Shown here piece after piece: positions 1 to 10,975 of a stretch of DNA of 64,000 bases. Position numbers and translations under genes: made by a program. How positions within the stretch are numbered: the first letter of the stretch is position 1; each line of letters starts with the position of its first letter. Source of the stretch: Thuidium tamariscinum. Taxonomy: Eukaryota; Streptophyta; Bryopsida; Hypnales; Thuidiaceae. The stretch covers positions 46,343,682 to 46,407,681 of the forward strand of contig OX344749.2 in assembly GCA_947034885.2 (NCBI GenBank), in the 5' to 3' direction. Below the pieces are notes generated by a model that worked only from the letters and a program-made list of their open reading frames with translations, was not told the origin of the DNA and did not search any database.

Positions 1-294
1 GAACATAGTAGAAACTCTGGGAGCCCCATGCTGATGTCGTCGAGCAACTGCCATGTCTGGTAATATTAATTAATTAATTAATAATTATATTTAAAATATT
101 TTTTTAAATCATTTTTTTTCTTTCTGATACATTCTAAAATTTAAAAAAAACTTAATTAAATCTTCTAGCCATCTTTGAAATTCAAAAATTCAGACCAGTA
201 GGGGATGGTCTGCAGAAGTGGGAATAGTTTTAGGGAACAGTTTTAGGGAACAACTCTAAAATAGTCTCTCAGAGGCCTAAAAATCCTCTTATGC
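1..294. mobile_element. MITE family A, copy 1 (5' end cut by the window edge)
   Basis: The right end carries the inverted-repeat terminus AAATCCTCTTATG. The internal GC-richer blocks (a 'gctgatg..gtcgag..actgcca' block near the left, a 'cagaccag..ggtctgcag' block near 190-215) match the complete copy at 772-1141 in the same order. The middle is an A/T homopolymer-rich spacer. No reading frame. The superfamily is not clear because I find no convincing target duplication. Confidence 0.7.
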
Positions 295-771
295 TTTTTC
301 TTGCAACAATGGTTGGTGTTTTTATTGAACAAGGTTGTCTTGTAATTTTGAAAGGATTGTATAATTTGATTAATTTGTATGTTGGTGTTACATAGTCCAT
401 CTAAAATATGAGGAGAAACAAGGATTGATTCAAATTTCCAAATCATAAATAGTCAATTTTTGATGAGACCCTTACGCAAAAAAATATTTCATTTAAATAA
501 AAACTTCAAGAAATAACCAATTGAAAGCATAGCAATGGATAATTGCATAATTATAGAGAACTCAAGTCTTTAATGAGTTTGGCTAAAATTTCTCCTTGAG
601 CATAGGGGCTATCATTGGATATGAAGTGTTTGTAAATAATGTACACTTATAATCAATTCTGTCTAAAATGTAACACCTTTTTGGACTAAAAGACATCACA
701 AAAATATAGACATTTATTACATAAAATGTATTGAGGATCAAAATTTGGAAAAGCTTCTTGGAAAGCCTACT
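295..771. other. AT-rich spacer, nothing recognised
   Basis: Between two copies of MITE family A. Only short unconvincing reading frames; no coding, RNA or repeat signal I can name. Confidence 0.6.
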
Positions 772-1141
772 CATAAGAGGATTTTCAGCTCCTGTAAGAG
801 ACTGCGAGTTCCCAGATGCTAGGAACGCTGGGAACGCGATGCTGATGTGGTCGAGCGACTGCCACGTCAGAAAATAATAATTTTTTATTAATTTTAATTG
901 AATATTAAATATTTTTAAAATATATATTTTTTTTTTAAATATTTTTTTTTTTTTTAAATATTTTTTTAAATCATTTTTTTTCTATTTAATACATTCTGAA
1001 GTTTTTTGAAAAAAAAAATTTTAATTTTTTTTTTTCAAAATTCAAAAATTCAGACCAGCAGGGTGCTGGTCTGCAGCAGTGGGAACAATTTCGGGGAACA
1101 CCCCTGAAACGGTCTCTTGGGGGCCCAGAAATCCTCTTATG
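772..1141. mobile_element. MITE family A, copy 2 (complete, about 370 bp)
   Basis: Bounded by CATAAGAGGATTT at the left and its exact inverse AAATCCTCTTATG at the right. Both subterminal zones are GC-richer and the centre is an A/T spacer. It has no coding capacity. Related copies lie at 1-294, 10639-10969 and 21528-21830, so it is a dispersed non-autonomous DNA transposon. Flanking bases do not show a clear target duplication. Confidence 0.75.
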
Positions 1142-1969
1142 CTTGATTTGGGATGCACTAAAAGATTGTAGTTTTAAAATTCACAATTTATTCATACAAT
1201 GTCCATATATTGCATGCTAAAGTCCACTAGAATCTTTTAGTTTCTAGTAAGATCTAAAACACAGTGTATGTTTAATGATAGCAATTTCACTTAGTTATAA
1301 ATAGTGACAATTATAGGTGTGCATATTGTACTAGGTATTGAACTACCACAACACTAAATTGTGTCCCTATCATGCATAATAGTTATTTATATAGTTACAT
1401 TCAAACCATTTATAATGACCCTTTTTAAACTTGTTATATTATATAATATTGGAGAGGTGTCATACTATGAAATTAACATATCAAAGAGGTGTCATAATGA
1501 GCAAATTTGTTTATATTCCACTACCCCATCACAACAGCAATAGTTGACCCTATACAATAAAAATATTAGACATCTTTGCTAAATATACATCCACCCTTTT
1601 AAAAACACTTGTATACAAATACAAATATAAATGTGGTATACATGGCAACAAATACAAATATGAATACAAATAATCTGAATACAATGCATATAAAAGTGCA
1701 GATTTGTAATTCCATATTGTTTGTCAAAACAAGGATTTCAAAAATTCAAATATTGAAATTCTATAATTTCAAGATATGATTTGTAAGAGCAACATATACA
1801 TTTATACATAAACATGAATTAAAAAAATATTCCTTTGTAATAACCTTTAGAAGAACAATGATTATTATATAACTAATAAATCATCATTTAATGCATATCT
1901 ATGGAAAATGTAATACTTGCAAATGATAACCTATATATACATATATACAATCATGTTAAAGGTATTCAT
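1142..1969. other. 3' flank of P450-A, shared with P450-B
   Basis: AT-rich DNA downstream of P450-A. From about 1600 it contains runs of 'atacaaat' type and a 'ccatattgtttgtc' block. Both recur in the 3' flank of P450-B (about 18390-18780), so the duplication extends past the stop codon by about 400 bp. Similar 'ggatatagata' tracts recur near 47650-47830, 54120-54290 and 59740-59950. Confidence 0.55.
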
Positions 1970-4900
1970 TTAGGAAATAGATGAACGAGCTTTTAGAATG
2001 GTAGTCAAAGGGTGAGCTAACACATGTGAAATCCCTTCACCTTCTGACATATCTAAATCCTTAGGTTGCAAACCATTAGGAAGAGACCACTCAAAGGATT
2101 GCATAAAACTTGCAACCGTAATGTGAACCAATGTTGAAGCTAGCATGATGCCTGGACATTGTCTTCGGCCGGTTCCAAATGGTAGTATTTTGAAATTTTG
2201 GCCTTCAACATGCACATGAGCATTAGGCATTCCATCTAAAAATCTTTCGGGTTTGAAAATCATGGCATCCTCCCATATCCTTGGATCTTGAGCAATTGCT
2301 GCAACATTCACTAAAACTAGTGTTTTTTCCGGAATGTCATACCCCAAAACCTTGCAAGGTTTTGCATTCATATGAGGAATCAACATTGGAACTGCTGGGT
2401 GAAGACGGAAGTTTTCTTTGATGACGGCTTGTAAATACTTAAGTTTAGGAATATCTGCATCTTCTACTCTTCGAGTCTTGCCTACAATAGTGTCAAGCTC
2501 TTCTTGCACCTTCTTCATTACAATAGGATTGCGAATGCATTCTGCAATTGCCCATTCTATTGTATCGGTAGTTGTACTAGTACTTCCTATAAAAGCATTC
2601 TGTTTTTCAAAAAAGAAGAAAGGATTAAAGGTATATTGTTTAAATAAATCTATTCACAAAATGAACTTGAAGACTTGACATCAACAATATAATTTGAAAA
2701 CTTTTACAAGAAAACTTACAAGAGAATAGAAATTTTAGTTTGTGAATTTCATCATATAATTTTTAACACACTAATTAACAAATTCAATATGAAAATACCT
2801 TCAAATGGCCCCCTTGTAACTATTTTTCATTTTTTATCTTCAAAAATAAAAATGGTAAAGTCTTTGAATTAAAGAAAAAAATAAAATATATAAGCTTTTA
2901 AGTATGAGTGTATACTCAATGAAGATGGTATGGCACTCTTACCCACAATGTGCTCCTGATGTTGTCATTGGTGATGTCAAATTGTAATGTCTTATCATCC
3001 ATTTGGTCTAAAAGGACATCGGCCATATCTTTGACATAAATTGAACCACTCTTCCGTTGCATAATATGCTCGGATATGATTGGGGACATGAAAGCATCCA
3101 TTCTCTCTCTCAACTCTCGCATTTTTCTTTCAAACCCAAAGATGTCCATCCACTTGAAAATAGGCATGAAGTCACCTGGATTTATAATTTGAGAATATTC
3201 AGCAATGTCCCTCAAAATCTTTCTAAAATTACTCACTTGCTCGAGTTCTTGTTCATCTTGTTTATTCCCCAAAGCAATTGCCATAAATCGCCTTTTGAGA
3301 ATCACGTGCGACATGATGTTAGTTATAGCCACTTCAATGTAGGTCCTCACAGGCACTAATGTAACACCATCTTGGGGAATCTCACACATGACACGACCGA
3401 TTTCTTTTGTTCGTACATTTCTTGCTAGATCAAGTTGTTTGTTGGTGCTGAGTTGTAAATGTAGTATCTTCTTCAAGTGGAGCCTTATAAGTGAATCTGA
3501 TGTCATGACTATATCTGATATCAAATACAGTTGCAATTGTTAAAAGAAGATGAGTTTCAAACTATATACCTAAACTGAAATTAAACGACTAAATGAAATG
3601 ACTTTCTATTCAAGTTCAACTAAAAAAAGGAACTTTCAAATGCCTACAAGTCTACAAACTTGAATTACTTCAAATTGAAGATGTTTGTTACACAATTGAA
3701 ACAACATCAAGGTACAACACCCATTATTAGCACTTCCACAAATGCATCACCTACATTTGGATCAAGTAATGTATTAGAAAACTAGATATTGATTATTCAA
3801 GATGCATACTATTAAAATATGAAATTCTATGAAAAACAATTTTTGATTTTAGTAGACCTAGAGACATTACTTTGAAAATTCATAACTTATTTAACATTGT
3901 CCATATAACACATGCTAAAGTTCATTAGAATCTTCTTTCAATTGCCAATGAGATTTTTTTTTAAAAGATCATGTTTAGATATGTGAACTATGCTTAGTTG
4001 TCATTAGTATTGGCAACAAGTATACATACCTTCATTTTCCTTAATCATATACTAAAGAAGAATGGGGTATGAAGAAGGCTACAAGTTTAGAGATAGCAAG
4101 GAAGACTCTTTGGAAAGAAGGGGGAAAAATTCCTTTAAAAATTGAGGGACAACTCAAAGTGATTGAATTGGATAGGACAACTTGAAAAAATAATTTGATT
4201 GTACTTTAAAAAATTCAAAAATATAACATTAAAATGCATTCATAATTGCAGCTTGATGTTACCATGTTCTACTATAATTTTTTTAAATCTTAAAGTTTTT
4301 AGTTTTTTTAGTTTTTTAATTTTAGTTTTAAAGGAAATTTTGACCATCACTATTTACTACTAAATTTAGGTTCACTACTATTCACTACTACTATTCACTA
4401 CTAAAGCAGATAGCCCAAGTGAAGGCCTATTTTTCTGTCTAATGCATTCTAATGCTAACCATCTTGAGCATTCTCAACACTCAAACTTCTATTTCTTCTC
4501 TATCAGAAAACAAACTATGGCATTCTATAACACCATCTCCACAACATGAACCAAACTTAGTTTGTGTAAATGACAATCAATCATTGAGTAAGGAGATGCC
4601 TACCATTTCCAAAAACTTTAGATTGGTTTAACATTATGGTGTTCAACTTTTAGCTTGTTCATTGAAGTTATATCCAACAACATAGAAATGGAAACTTCAG
4701 TTGTTATAAGCAAGAAACACCCATTTCCATCCCTCTACCTATTCTTAGACCCTAGAGTACCACTAAATCTGTCCATAAGCATTCATTAAAGCGTCCGACA
4801 AATGTTTAATTCTAATTTGCTGACGTAGTTGTAAGACACATGTATAGTTTTCATTCACTGACAGCTGTTTTCAGTAGGCGTTCAATTAAAGGTACACCTA

Positions 4901-5543
4901 TAGGACGGTTCCAGTGGTCTAGGGAACCAACAATTTGGAAATTTATAGAATTTACATATTGATTCCGAAAATTTTAATTTAATTTTTAATATTCATGATT
5001 TTCACTTGCTAATACTAGAAAAATATCATTTTTAGAGAAAGATGCCTCCAACTATGCTGAATTCCTTAAATGGACGGTTTTGGGTGTTTCCATTACAACT
5101 CTTAAGAAGCTCACGACCTCCATGACTAATATGTTTAGTTCTCACAATGAGTTTGCATCGAATTCTCAAAGAGAGGAAGAGGGGCAACCTCCAGGAATCA
5201 CCACATCTGAAAAAGAAGATGCGATGCGGTTTGCGAAATTGGAGCCTTGAGTCTTGAGAATCTCCTCCGCTGCCGCAGGCGAGGTCGCCACCACAACCAG
5301 CCTTGGCCCCAACCAGAGCGACATCAGCGGCCCATAAGTCTCCGCCAGTTTGGCAAAGTCCCGCTGCGGGAATTTGCCCAACAAGTGCAAGGAGCCGATG
5401 ATGGGGAGCCCGCGTGGGCCTGGAGGCAAATTCTTGTACTTGCTGCTGGAGAGCCAATTCTTGAGCGCAAGCAGAAGAATGCCGAGCACCACTGCACTCG
5501 CAACCTGCACAGACAGCTCCGATCCAGCGCCGCATTCAATCAT
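1970..5543 (-). CDS. Cytochrome P450-A, A-type (CYP71 clan), three exons
   Basis: Exons 5543-5189, 3514-2943 and 2599-1970 join in frame (phase 1, then phase 0) into 518 residues, normal P450 length. Seen: an N-terminal membrane anchor (about 11-27), the hinge PPGPRGLP (40-47), ExxR (371-374), PERF (426-429) and the haem motif FGTGRRQCPG with Cys457. By family this is an ER-bound haem monooxygenase; substrate unknown. Odd: the C-helix W..R pair is R129 and K133, and the I-helix acidic residue is Ser317 (GSTST). The ATG at 5543 is chosen because its frame gives the anchor and hinge. The phase-1 junction rebuilds Asp119 in both copies. Intron 1 (1674 bp) holds a MITE of family C. The first donor is GTTGCC, weaker than the copy's GTACGC. 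Could be a decaying gene, but all frames are open. Confidence 0.9.
4714..5090. mobile_element. MITE family C copy inside P450-A intron 1
   Basis: About 377 bp, bounded by GAAACACCC and its inverse GGGTGTTTC. It matches 39413-39779 in the same orientation and 10024-10399 and 11401-11995 in the opposite orientation. The equivalent place in P450-B intron 1 (about 22960-22990) lacks it, so it inserted after the P450 duplication. No coding capacity. Confidence 0.78.
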
Positions 5544-5643
5544 TCCGTTGCTCACAGGAATCGAAGTAATAAAATAATCTGATCGAGTCAGCAAACATTC
5601 TCACAATCGAGACTCCGCTGATAGTTATCCTCACAGTCTTTCG

Positions 5644-5651
5644 TATATATA
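5644..5651 (-). promoter_or_regulatory. TATA box of P450-A
   Basis: TATATATA on the minus strand, about 100 bp upstream of the P450-A ATG at 5543. That leaves room for a start site near 5615 and a leader of about 70 nt. The aligned region of P450-B (about 23445-23455) reads GATAATTGTACGTATG and has lost the TATA run. Transcription is inferred. Confidence 0.55.
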
Positions 5652-6229
5652 ATTGTGCGGAGTGTTGGAGTCTTGTTGGAGCAAATTTTTTGGAGATTTC
5701 ACTGAATCCTACACTTGCAATCTGTGGATCTCAGCAACTGCATTAAGAAAATATCATTCTGGAACGATTAAGCTGGCATCGATCTACCCATTCCTATCTC
5801 TGGTTGCACAGAGTATCATGGCTAGTTTGAGCAAACATTTTGAGTGAGGCTAAACTGATGTGATCACTCAAGCGGGAGGGAGATCGAGCCTGCCGGCATC
5901 AGATTGTTTGGATATCAAAGCAGAGATTGAAGAGAAGAGTCGAAGCGTACACTCCAAGCTCCCGAAGGCATCGTCATGGTCTCCATGGCGCCGGCCGAGA
6001 AAGATCGATTGAAGGTCGGGCTTGCGCAGTTTGAAATGAAAGCAAGTGAGCAAGCAAGTGATGCTCGGGAAGTGAGTTACTTAGAATTCCCAGTCCCAGG
6101 CCTTCAGTCTCGATAGCTCGGATGGCTCCAAGTCCACATTCATTTGTTGCTCCAACCATATATGTATGTTGCACTACATGTTGGTTCCATTAAATAGTTT
6201 TGCACCATTGTATAATTTAGCACCATTAT

Positions 6230-6540
6230 GGCAAATTTGATTAAAATGGTGGTATTCCAAAACCCATTTTTCACACCGCACGGTCTGAACTAAATACTAA
6301 CATGTAGGACAGGCAGGTACAAATTTTCATACATCTAAGATGTATATAGATCTAAAAAAATCTATGACAGATTTAGATTTCAGATTGCACAATCTAAAAC
6401 AACTTGGACAAGTATAGATTTTAGACATCTACCACCCATATAGATTTCAAAAATCTATGACTGATTCAGATTTCAGACCACGCTGTTTGAATTGTAAAAA
6501 GTGTCAAAGTAATCATGAAATGTTGCCAATTTAATGAAAT
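6230..6540. repeat. Dispersed repeat inserted in P450-A upstream flank
   Basis: Contains 'aaatctatgacagattta' and 'cagattgcac' blocks also present at 7200-7430. The P450-B flank lacks the segment, so it is an insertion after duplication. No termini resolved. Confidence 0.55.
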
Positions 6541-6878
6541 TCACCATCATTATGTAATTTTGCACAAACTCTCAGAAAACGTTGATAATTGAAATTTACA
6601 AGAGACGGAGAGATATGTCAGATTCCACCGCCTCATCGTTTGAAATTGACCCTTTGAGTCAGAAGGACTTTAAGTTGTACATTGTTCAGTGCCCTGCTCA
6701 GTACGTAACCCTTGGAGAAATGGTGTCAATGCCCGGTACAGTACGTCACTCTTATACAACTTGCTGGGGGCTTGTAAAGTATGTTACGGAGTACTTATGA
6801 GCAGTTTTTTGTTAGTTTAATTTGAGAAGTGATGAGGAGGCAACTTACAAGAAAATGATGTAGCCAAGTATTCATCTA

Positions 6879-7151
6879 AGGTGGGTACACCCAAAAGCGC
6901 CACTTATTCTTACTGTGTCTAGGTCCTATTATCATGCTGTTCAGATTTTTGTACAGTCTTGTTGGCAAGTGAAAGCATGTTCCAACGCACCAAGGAACAG
7001 AGGATTTGGATATCGTATGCAAAAGTTATTAAGGGTCAAAGTCTGTTTCTGAAAACGCCATCTACAGTCTGGGTACATGACTGATTTTGGAAATGTATGC
7101 ACATTGTAGATGGCGCTTTAAGGTCAGGTGCCATTTTGGGTGTACCTACCT
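6879..7151. mobile_element. MITE family B, copy 1 (273 bp, TA target)
   Basis: Inverted termini AGGTGGGTACACCCAAAAG and its inverse ending in CCTACCT, flanked on both sides by TA (6877-6878 and 7152-7153). Inner inverted pieces carry 'gcgccatcta' and 'gatggcgctt'. TA duplication and this size suit a Tc1/mariner-type non-autonomous element. Other copies: 22571-22842, 44127-44399 and an older one at 9478-9750. Confidence 0.8.
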
Positions 7152-7199
7152 TATATTTCGGACAGAACTATCTTTACATCCAATCAAATTGGCAATTTC

Positions 7200-7430
7200 A
7201 TCCATACGATTTTCAAATATTGGAACAACTTGATGGTAAATTTTATTAACATGGTAGTTTTCCACATGCCATTTTTTAGACTGCGCACAATCTAAACTAA
7301 AAGTTGACATTTAGAACAAGTATAGAGTTTTAGACATCTAGGTCACATATAAATTTCAAAAATCTATGATAGATTTAGATTTTAGATTGCACGGGTAGAA
7401 TTGTAAAAAGTATCAAAGTTATGGAATTCA
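7200..7430. repeat. Second copy of the repeat at 6230-6540
   Basis: Shares the 'aaatctatgatagattta' and 'agattgcacggg' blocks in the same order with 6230-6540. Confidence 0.5.
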
Positions 7431-7437
7431 TTAGATG

Positions 7438-7668
7438 TTTTTTGAGGGATTAGAAGACTATTTTAGGCCCATTTCCAATGCTGTGAACAGTCAAAATAAT
7501 AAAATAATAAAATAAATTTAAAAAAATTTAAATTTAAATTTAAAATTTAAATTTAAAAAAAAAATATTATTATATGACATGGTAGTCTCTCAACAAAGTT
7601 AGATCACTTATGTGGTAGTTCCTATAGTGTTTCCACCATCGATAACTCACAGTCTTCTAAACCGTAGA
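7438..7668. mobile_element. Diverged MITE family A relative
   Basis: Starts with a decayed 'gggattagaagactattttaggccc' stretch and ends with 'actcacagtcttctaa'. The blocks are in the same order as in the copy at 21528-21830, around an AT-only core. The terminal CATAAGAGG motif is no longer legible. Confidence 0.45.
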
Positions 7669-7731
7669 AAAACATCTAATGTCACTATTTTAATGAAATT
7701 TGACATCTTGGTATCATCATCCAACTTTTCT

Positions 7732-8688
7732 TTAACCCCTAAACCCCTAACATCGTTTTCACCAAAAAAAAATGCTCCAAAACTGCCGTTTCTAACACAA
7801 GAGCAATTTTTTTTTTAAAACACATTTTTGACTCATAAAACCGTAGGATCTTGTAGTAAGGTGGTTTGTAAACATGTGGAAAAAATTTCAGAAATTTCCA
7901 CCATGTAGATTGCAAGATATAAGCATTTGAATTGAAAAAACTGTTTTTTTATCCATGTGAAAATCCGGGCAGCTGCACTTCACAAGGTCACATTTGTGTG
8001 AAAAAAAGTTCAAAATGGTGGTTACTATTTGAATTCATACTTCAATTCAAGTTGGCTACATTCTCAAAAAATTTCAAACCCTTTGGAATTGTACAACATA
8101 TAGGAAAAAATAAGTAAGTAGAAAGAAGTAAAAAATGAGCCAAAATACTAAATTGTGAACATTTTATTCATGGAATTGAAAATTTTCAATCCCAATGGTT
8201 AAAATGTTGAAATAAACAATCTACACCTTTTGTTTTTTATTTTATTTTCAAAAATAATAAAAATTGAATTAAATGAAGAATTTCAAACTTTTTTTGTGCT
8301 GTGGAGATTCAGTAACTGGCTGCAAACTACCCCAAACTCAAAATCTTCATAACTTTTGACTCATTGATCGGAATGGATTGATTCAAAGCTTCCCATGTCT
8401 GTATAAACCCAAAGAATCAATTTGAAATTTCACTTTTCAAAAAAAAGGTTTTTTGAAAAAGCTTTTTCAGCTGCCCGGTCTGCCCGCCAAGCAAACAAAG
8501 TGACATATCATGCCATAACTTTTTATCCACAAAGTCAAAAGTTATGAAAATTGTTGGGCCTTAAAGCTACTCCTCAGACACACATTGTATCAAAATTTCA
8601 AAGAAAAATAAATAAAAACTCCATCCGTAGTGAGCTGCCCAAAAAATCTACAATCTCAAAAAACGATGTTTAGGGGTTTAGGGGTTAA
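7732..8688. mobile_element. Family E element (957 bp) with long inverted termini
   Basis: TTAACCCCTAAACCCCTAAC at the left is matched by GTTTAGGGGTTTAGGGGTTAA at the right, and the inverse match extends inward through 'atcgtttt'. The interior is non-coding and AT-rich, with a 13-C run at 8752-8764 just outside the right end. Its left half (about 7735-8150) recurs diverged at 13098-13540. A shorter relative lies at 30636-31304. Confidence 0.65.
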
Positions 8689-9477
8689 ATTTTACCTTTA
8701 TGCTTGGTGCTTCCCAACTATTTTTGGTATTTACACGCTTTTAAATGCCAACCCCCCCCCCCCCTGTTTATGAGTTTGGATGCAATCTCATTGAATGCAT
8801 TCAATGATATTTTATTTGCAAGCATATATGTGAATACAAGTTATTTAAAGGGATCAATCCCTTATTGCCCCTTCCTTGGATGGATGATGGATATTCATGA
8901 CAACAACATTCTCTTCATCCCTCTTGTTTCATTATCATTTCCTCTTTTGAGTCATGCATAGCCTTGGAAGTTGGAATTTCCACATTTCTATGTATAATTG
9001 GTGGTTATTTATAAATTCCAATGTTTGCCTTTAGTTGCCTTGTTTGATTCCCCATTTCAATTCAAGCTCTTGTGGTCATTATTTATTTAAATTAATTGGC
9101 ATTGCAACTATGGTTAAATTGATGATTTCAGCATACTAAGTTAGCTGTAGCAAAATTTGTTGTTCAATTTGCTGAATTATGTGTGAAGAGTATGCTAGTT
9201 GCTCATAGGTAGGTAGATTATGCTTATTTCCTTATTGAGAGTTCTATAAGAAATTCTGATATGAATAAGGAAAAGTGTCTTTCGGAGAAATTTAGCGACA
9301 AATGTTGAATGTACATTACTAACATAATTTAGCCTACAATAGGCTTGCTCCCATTTGATTTAGAAAGAGTTAATTTACCTTAGTAATAAAAAGAATAAGA
9401 GTAGTATAAATACTTGCATGGATTCCATTGCTTAATTATGGGAGTCATTTGAAACTTTGTCAATGGGTCCCATGCTA
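8689..9477. other. Spacer, no gene recognised
   Basis: Begins with the C13 run. A short open frame at 8704-8961 has no recognisable domain and I do not call it a gene. Confidence 0.5.
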
Positions 9478-9750
9478 AGGTAGGTACATACAAAAGGACA
9501 ACTAACTTTTAAGCACCATCTAGAGTATGTGTACATTTCTGAAATCAATTATGTACACAGACTATAGGATGGCACTTTTAGAAACAAACTTTGACCTTTA
9601 ATAAATGTCTTTAGCATAATGTATTTGAATGCTACCTTCTTTAGTGCATTGGAAAGTGCCGCTTTCACTTGCCAACATCAAGACCTTATGAAAATTTGAA
9701 CAACCTAATAATAGTAACTAGGCACAATACCAATTTGGATGTACCCACCA
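9478..9750. mobile_element. MITE family B, old copy (inverted relative to copy 1)
   Basis: Same 273-bp length as the intact copy, with diverged termini AGGTAGGTACATACAAAAG and GGATGTACCCACCA. Internal landmarks such as 'gcaccatcta' and 'gatggcactttt' are preserved in reverse order. The TA at the left survives; the one at the right does not. Confidence 0.65.
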
Positions 9751-9879
9751 AAATTATATTATTTACAATATGATCAATCAAGCAAGTCTTCTTGTAACCG
9801 AGTCTTCTTATCACAGATTGCAAGCCCACAACAACAAGAGGATCTCACCTAGAAACGGAGGACGTGAAGATTGCATAAC

Positions 9880-10620
9880 TTGCATTACCAGGAGGCAATA
9901 TATTTATTTTTTAATCGCTTGCTTGCTTCTTCAATCTGCAGTTCGATCGCCCAGCAAGCTCATTTGCCAACCGACCTTGTCCTAGCCTGAGTTTTCCAAG
10001 CATCAAAATAGAAGCATACGGTGGAAGCACCCAAAACCGTCCAAATAAGGAATTCAGCATAGTTGGAGGGAGATTTTCCTAAATCTGATATTTTTTTAGT
10101 ATTAGCAAGTGAAAATCATGAATATTCAAAAAAAGAAATAGAATTTTCGGACATTGTATGTAATTTCCATGTTTTTTTGAAGTGATGGCTCCCTAGACCA
10201 TTGAAAGTATGCAATAGGTGCACCCAAAACTAAACCCTATGAAAATCAACACTGAGCCAACCAGATTTTCCTAGGTGTCCTTCAATTGTGTCAGCAAATT
10301 ACAATCACACATGTGGCAAATACATTAACTGCACTCTAGGAACATATTTGAGTGACTCTACAATCCATTGCAAGATATATGGACGGGAATGGGTGTTTCT
10401 CCCTTAAATTAAAATGAAATCACGTAGAACGCCTGCCTCAGCTAGCTAGTAACTTAGGGTGATCAATAGATGAACTCGTAAGAAACTTTCTCATTGAAAT
10501 TCTCCTGGGTGTCAATGTTGGAACGCATCGATTTCCTTGCCCAGCTTCAGTCCTCGCTCATTGCATGTGTGCAATAACAAATTACTCACTTCACTGAATC
10601 GAAAACGAAGGTGGGGTTGA
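9880..10620. repeat. Local duplication, copy 1 (interrupted by a family C MITE)
   Basis: The 'ggaggcaat..tcgcttgcttgcttc..agctcatttgcc..cgacc' stretch and the flanks of the MITE at 10024-10399 align with 10976-11330. Copy 2 is uninterrupted where copy 1 carries the MITE, giving an empty site. The stretch is GC-richer than its surroundings but I cannot assign a product. Confidence 0.6.
10024..10399. mobile_element. MITE family C, copy 2 (reverse orientation, 376 bp)
   Basis: Termini GAAGCACCCAAAACCG and GGGTGTTTC, inverse of the copy at 4714-5090. It splits local duplication copy 1; the second copy near 11110-11130 shows the uninterrupted site. Confidence 0.78.
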
Positions 10621-10638
10621 TTTGGAATGGGCCACCAT

Positions 10639-10969
10639 CATAAGAGGATTTTCAGTTGGCTTACAAGACTGCGAGTTTTCAAACGCTACGAACGCATTGG
10701 GAACTCTGGAAATGTAGTGTTGATGTTTTCGAGCGATTGCCACATCAGAAAATACTAATTAATTAATTATTTAAATATTTTTTGAAATTAAAAAATATAT
10801 ATTTTCTTACTTTTTTAAATATTCTGAAGTTTTTTGAAAAAAAAATTTTAATTTAATTTTTTTCAAAATTCAAAAATTGAGACCAGCAGGGGGCTGGTTT
10901 GCAGCAGTGGGAACAGTTTCTAGGAACAGCCCTGAAACAGTCTTCTTGAGGGCCATAAATCCTCTTATG
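10639..10969. mobile_element. MITE family A, copy 3
   Basis: Termini CATAAGAGGATTT and AAATCCTCTTATG. Subterminal blocks are the same as at 772-1141 ('actgcgag', 'gaccagcaggg', 'gcagcagtggga'). It lies between the two units of the local duplication. Confidence 0.72.
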
Positions 10970-10975
10970 CCTCTA

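Larger units (their letters stand above)
5544..6800. promoter_or_regulatory. 5' flank of P450-A, duplicated upstream of P450-B
   Basis: About 5550-6180 aligns with 23360-23950, and 6555-6720 aligns with 23995-24125. The flank is better conserved than P450 exons 2 and 3. On the plus strand it contains two short protein-like stretches: one before 6010 (reads DIKAEIEEKSRSVHSKL) and one starting at the ATG at 6615 (reads MSDSTASSFEIDPLSQKDF). In the first, the copies differ by a 3-bp indel that keeps the frame. Neither stretch can be extended into a gene and I do not recognise them. They may be a remnant of a divergent gene or simply promoter sequence. Confidence 0.5.

Noticed and set aside
8704..8961. 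85-residue plus frame after the C13 run
   Set aside because: No domain, no splice or promoter context, frame starts around a homopolymer.
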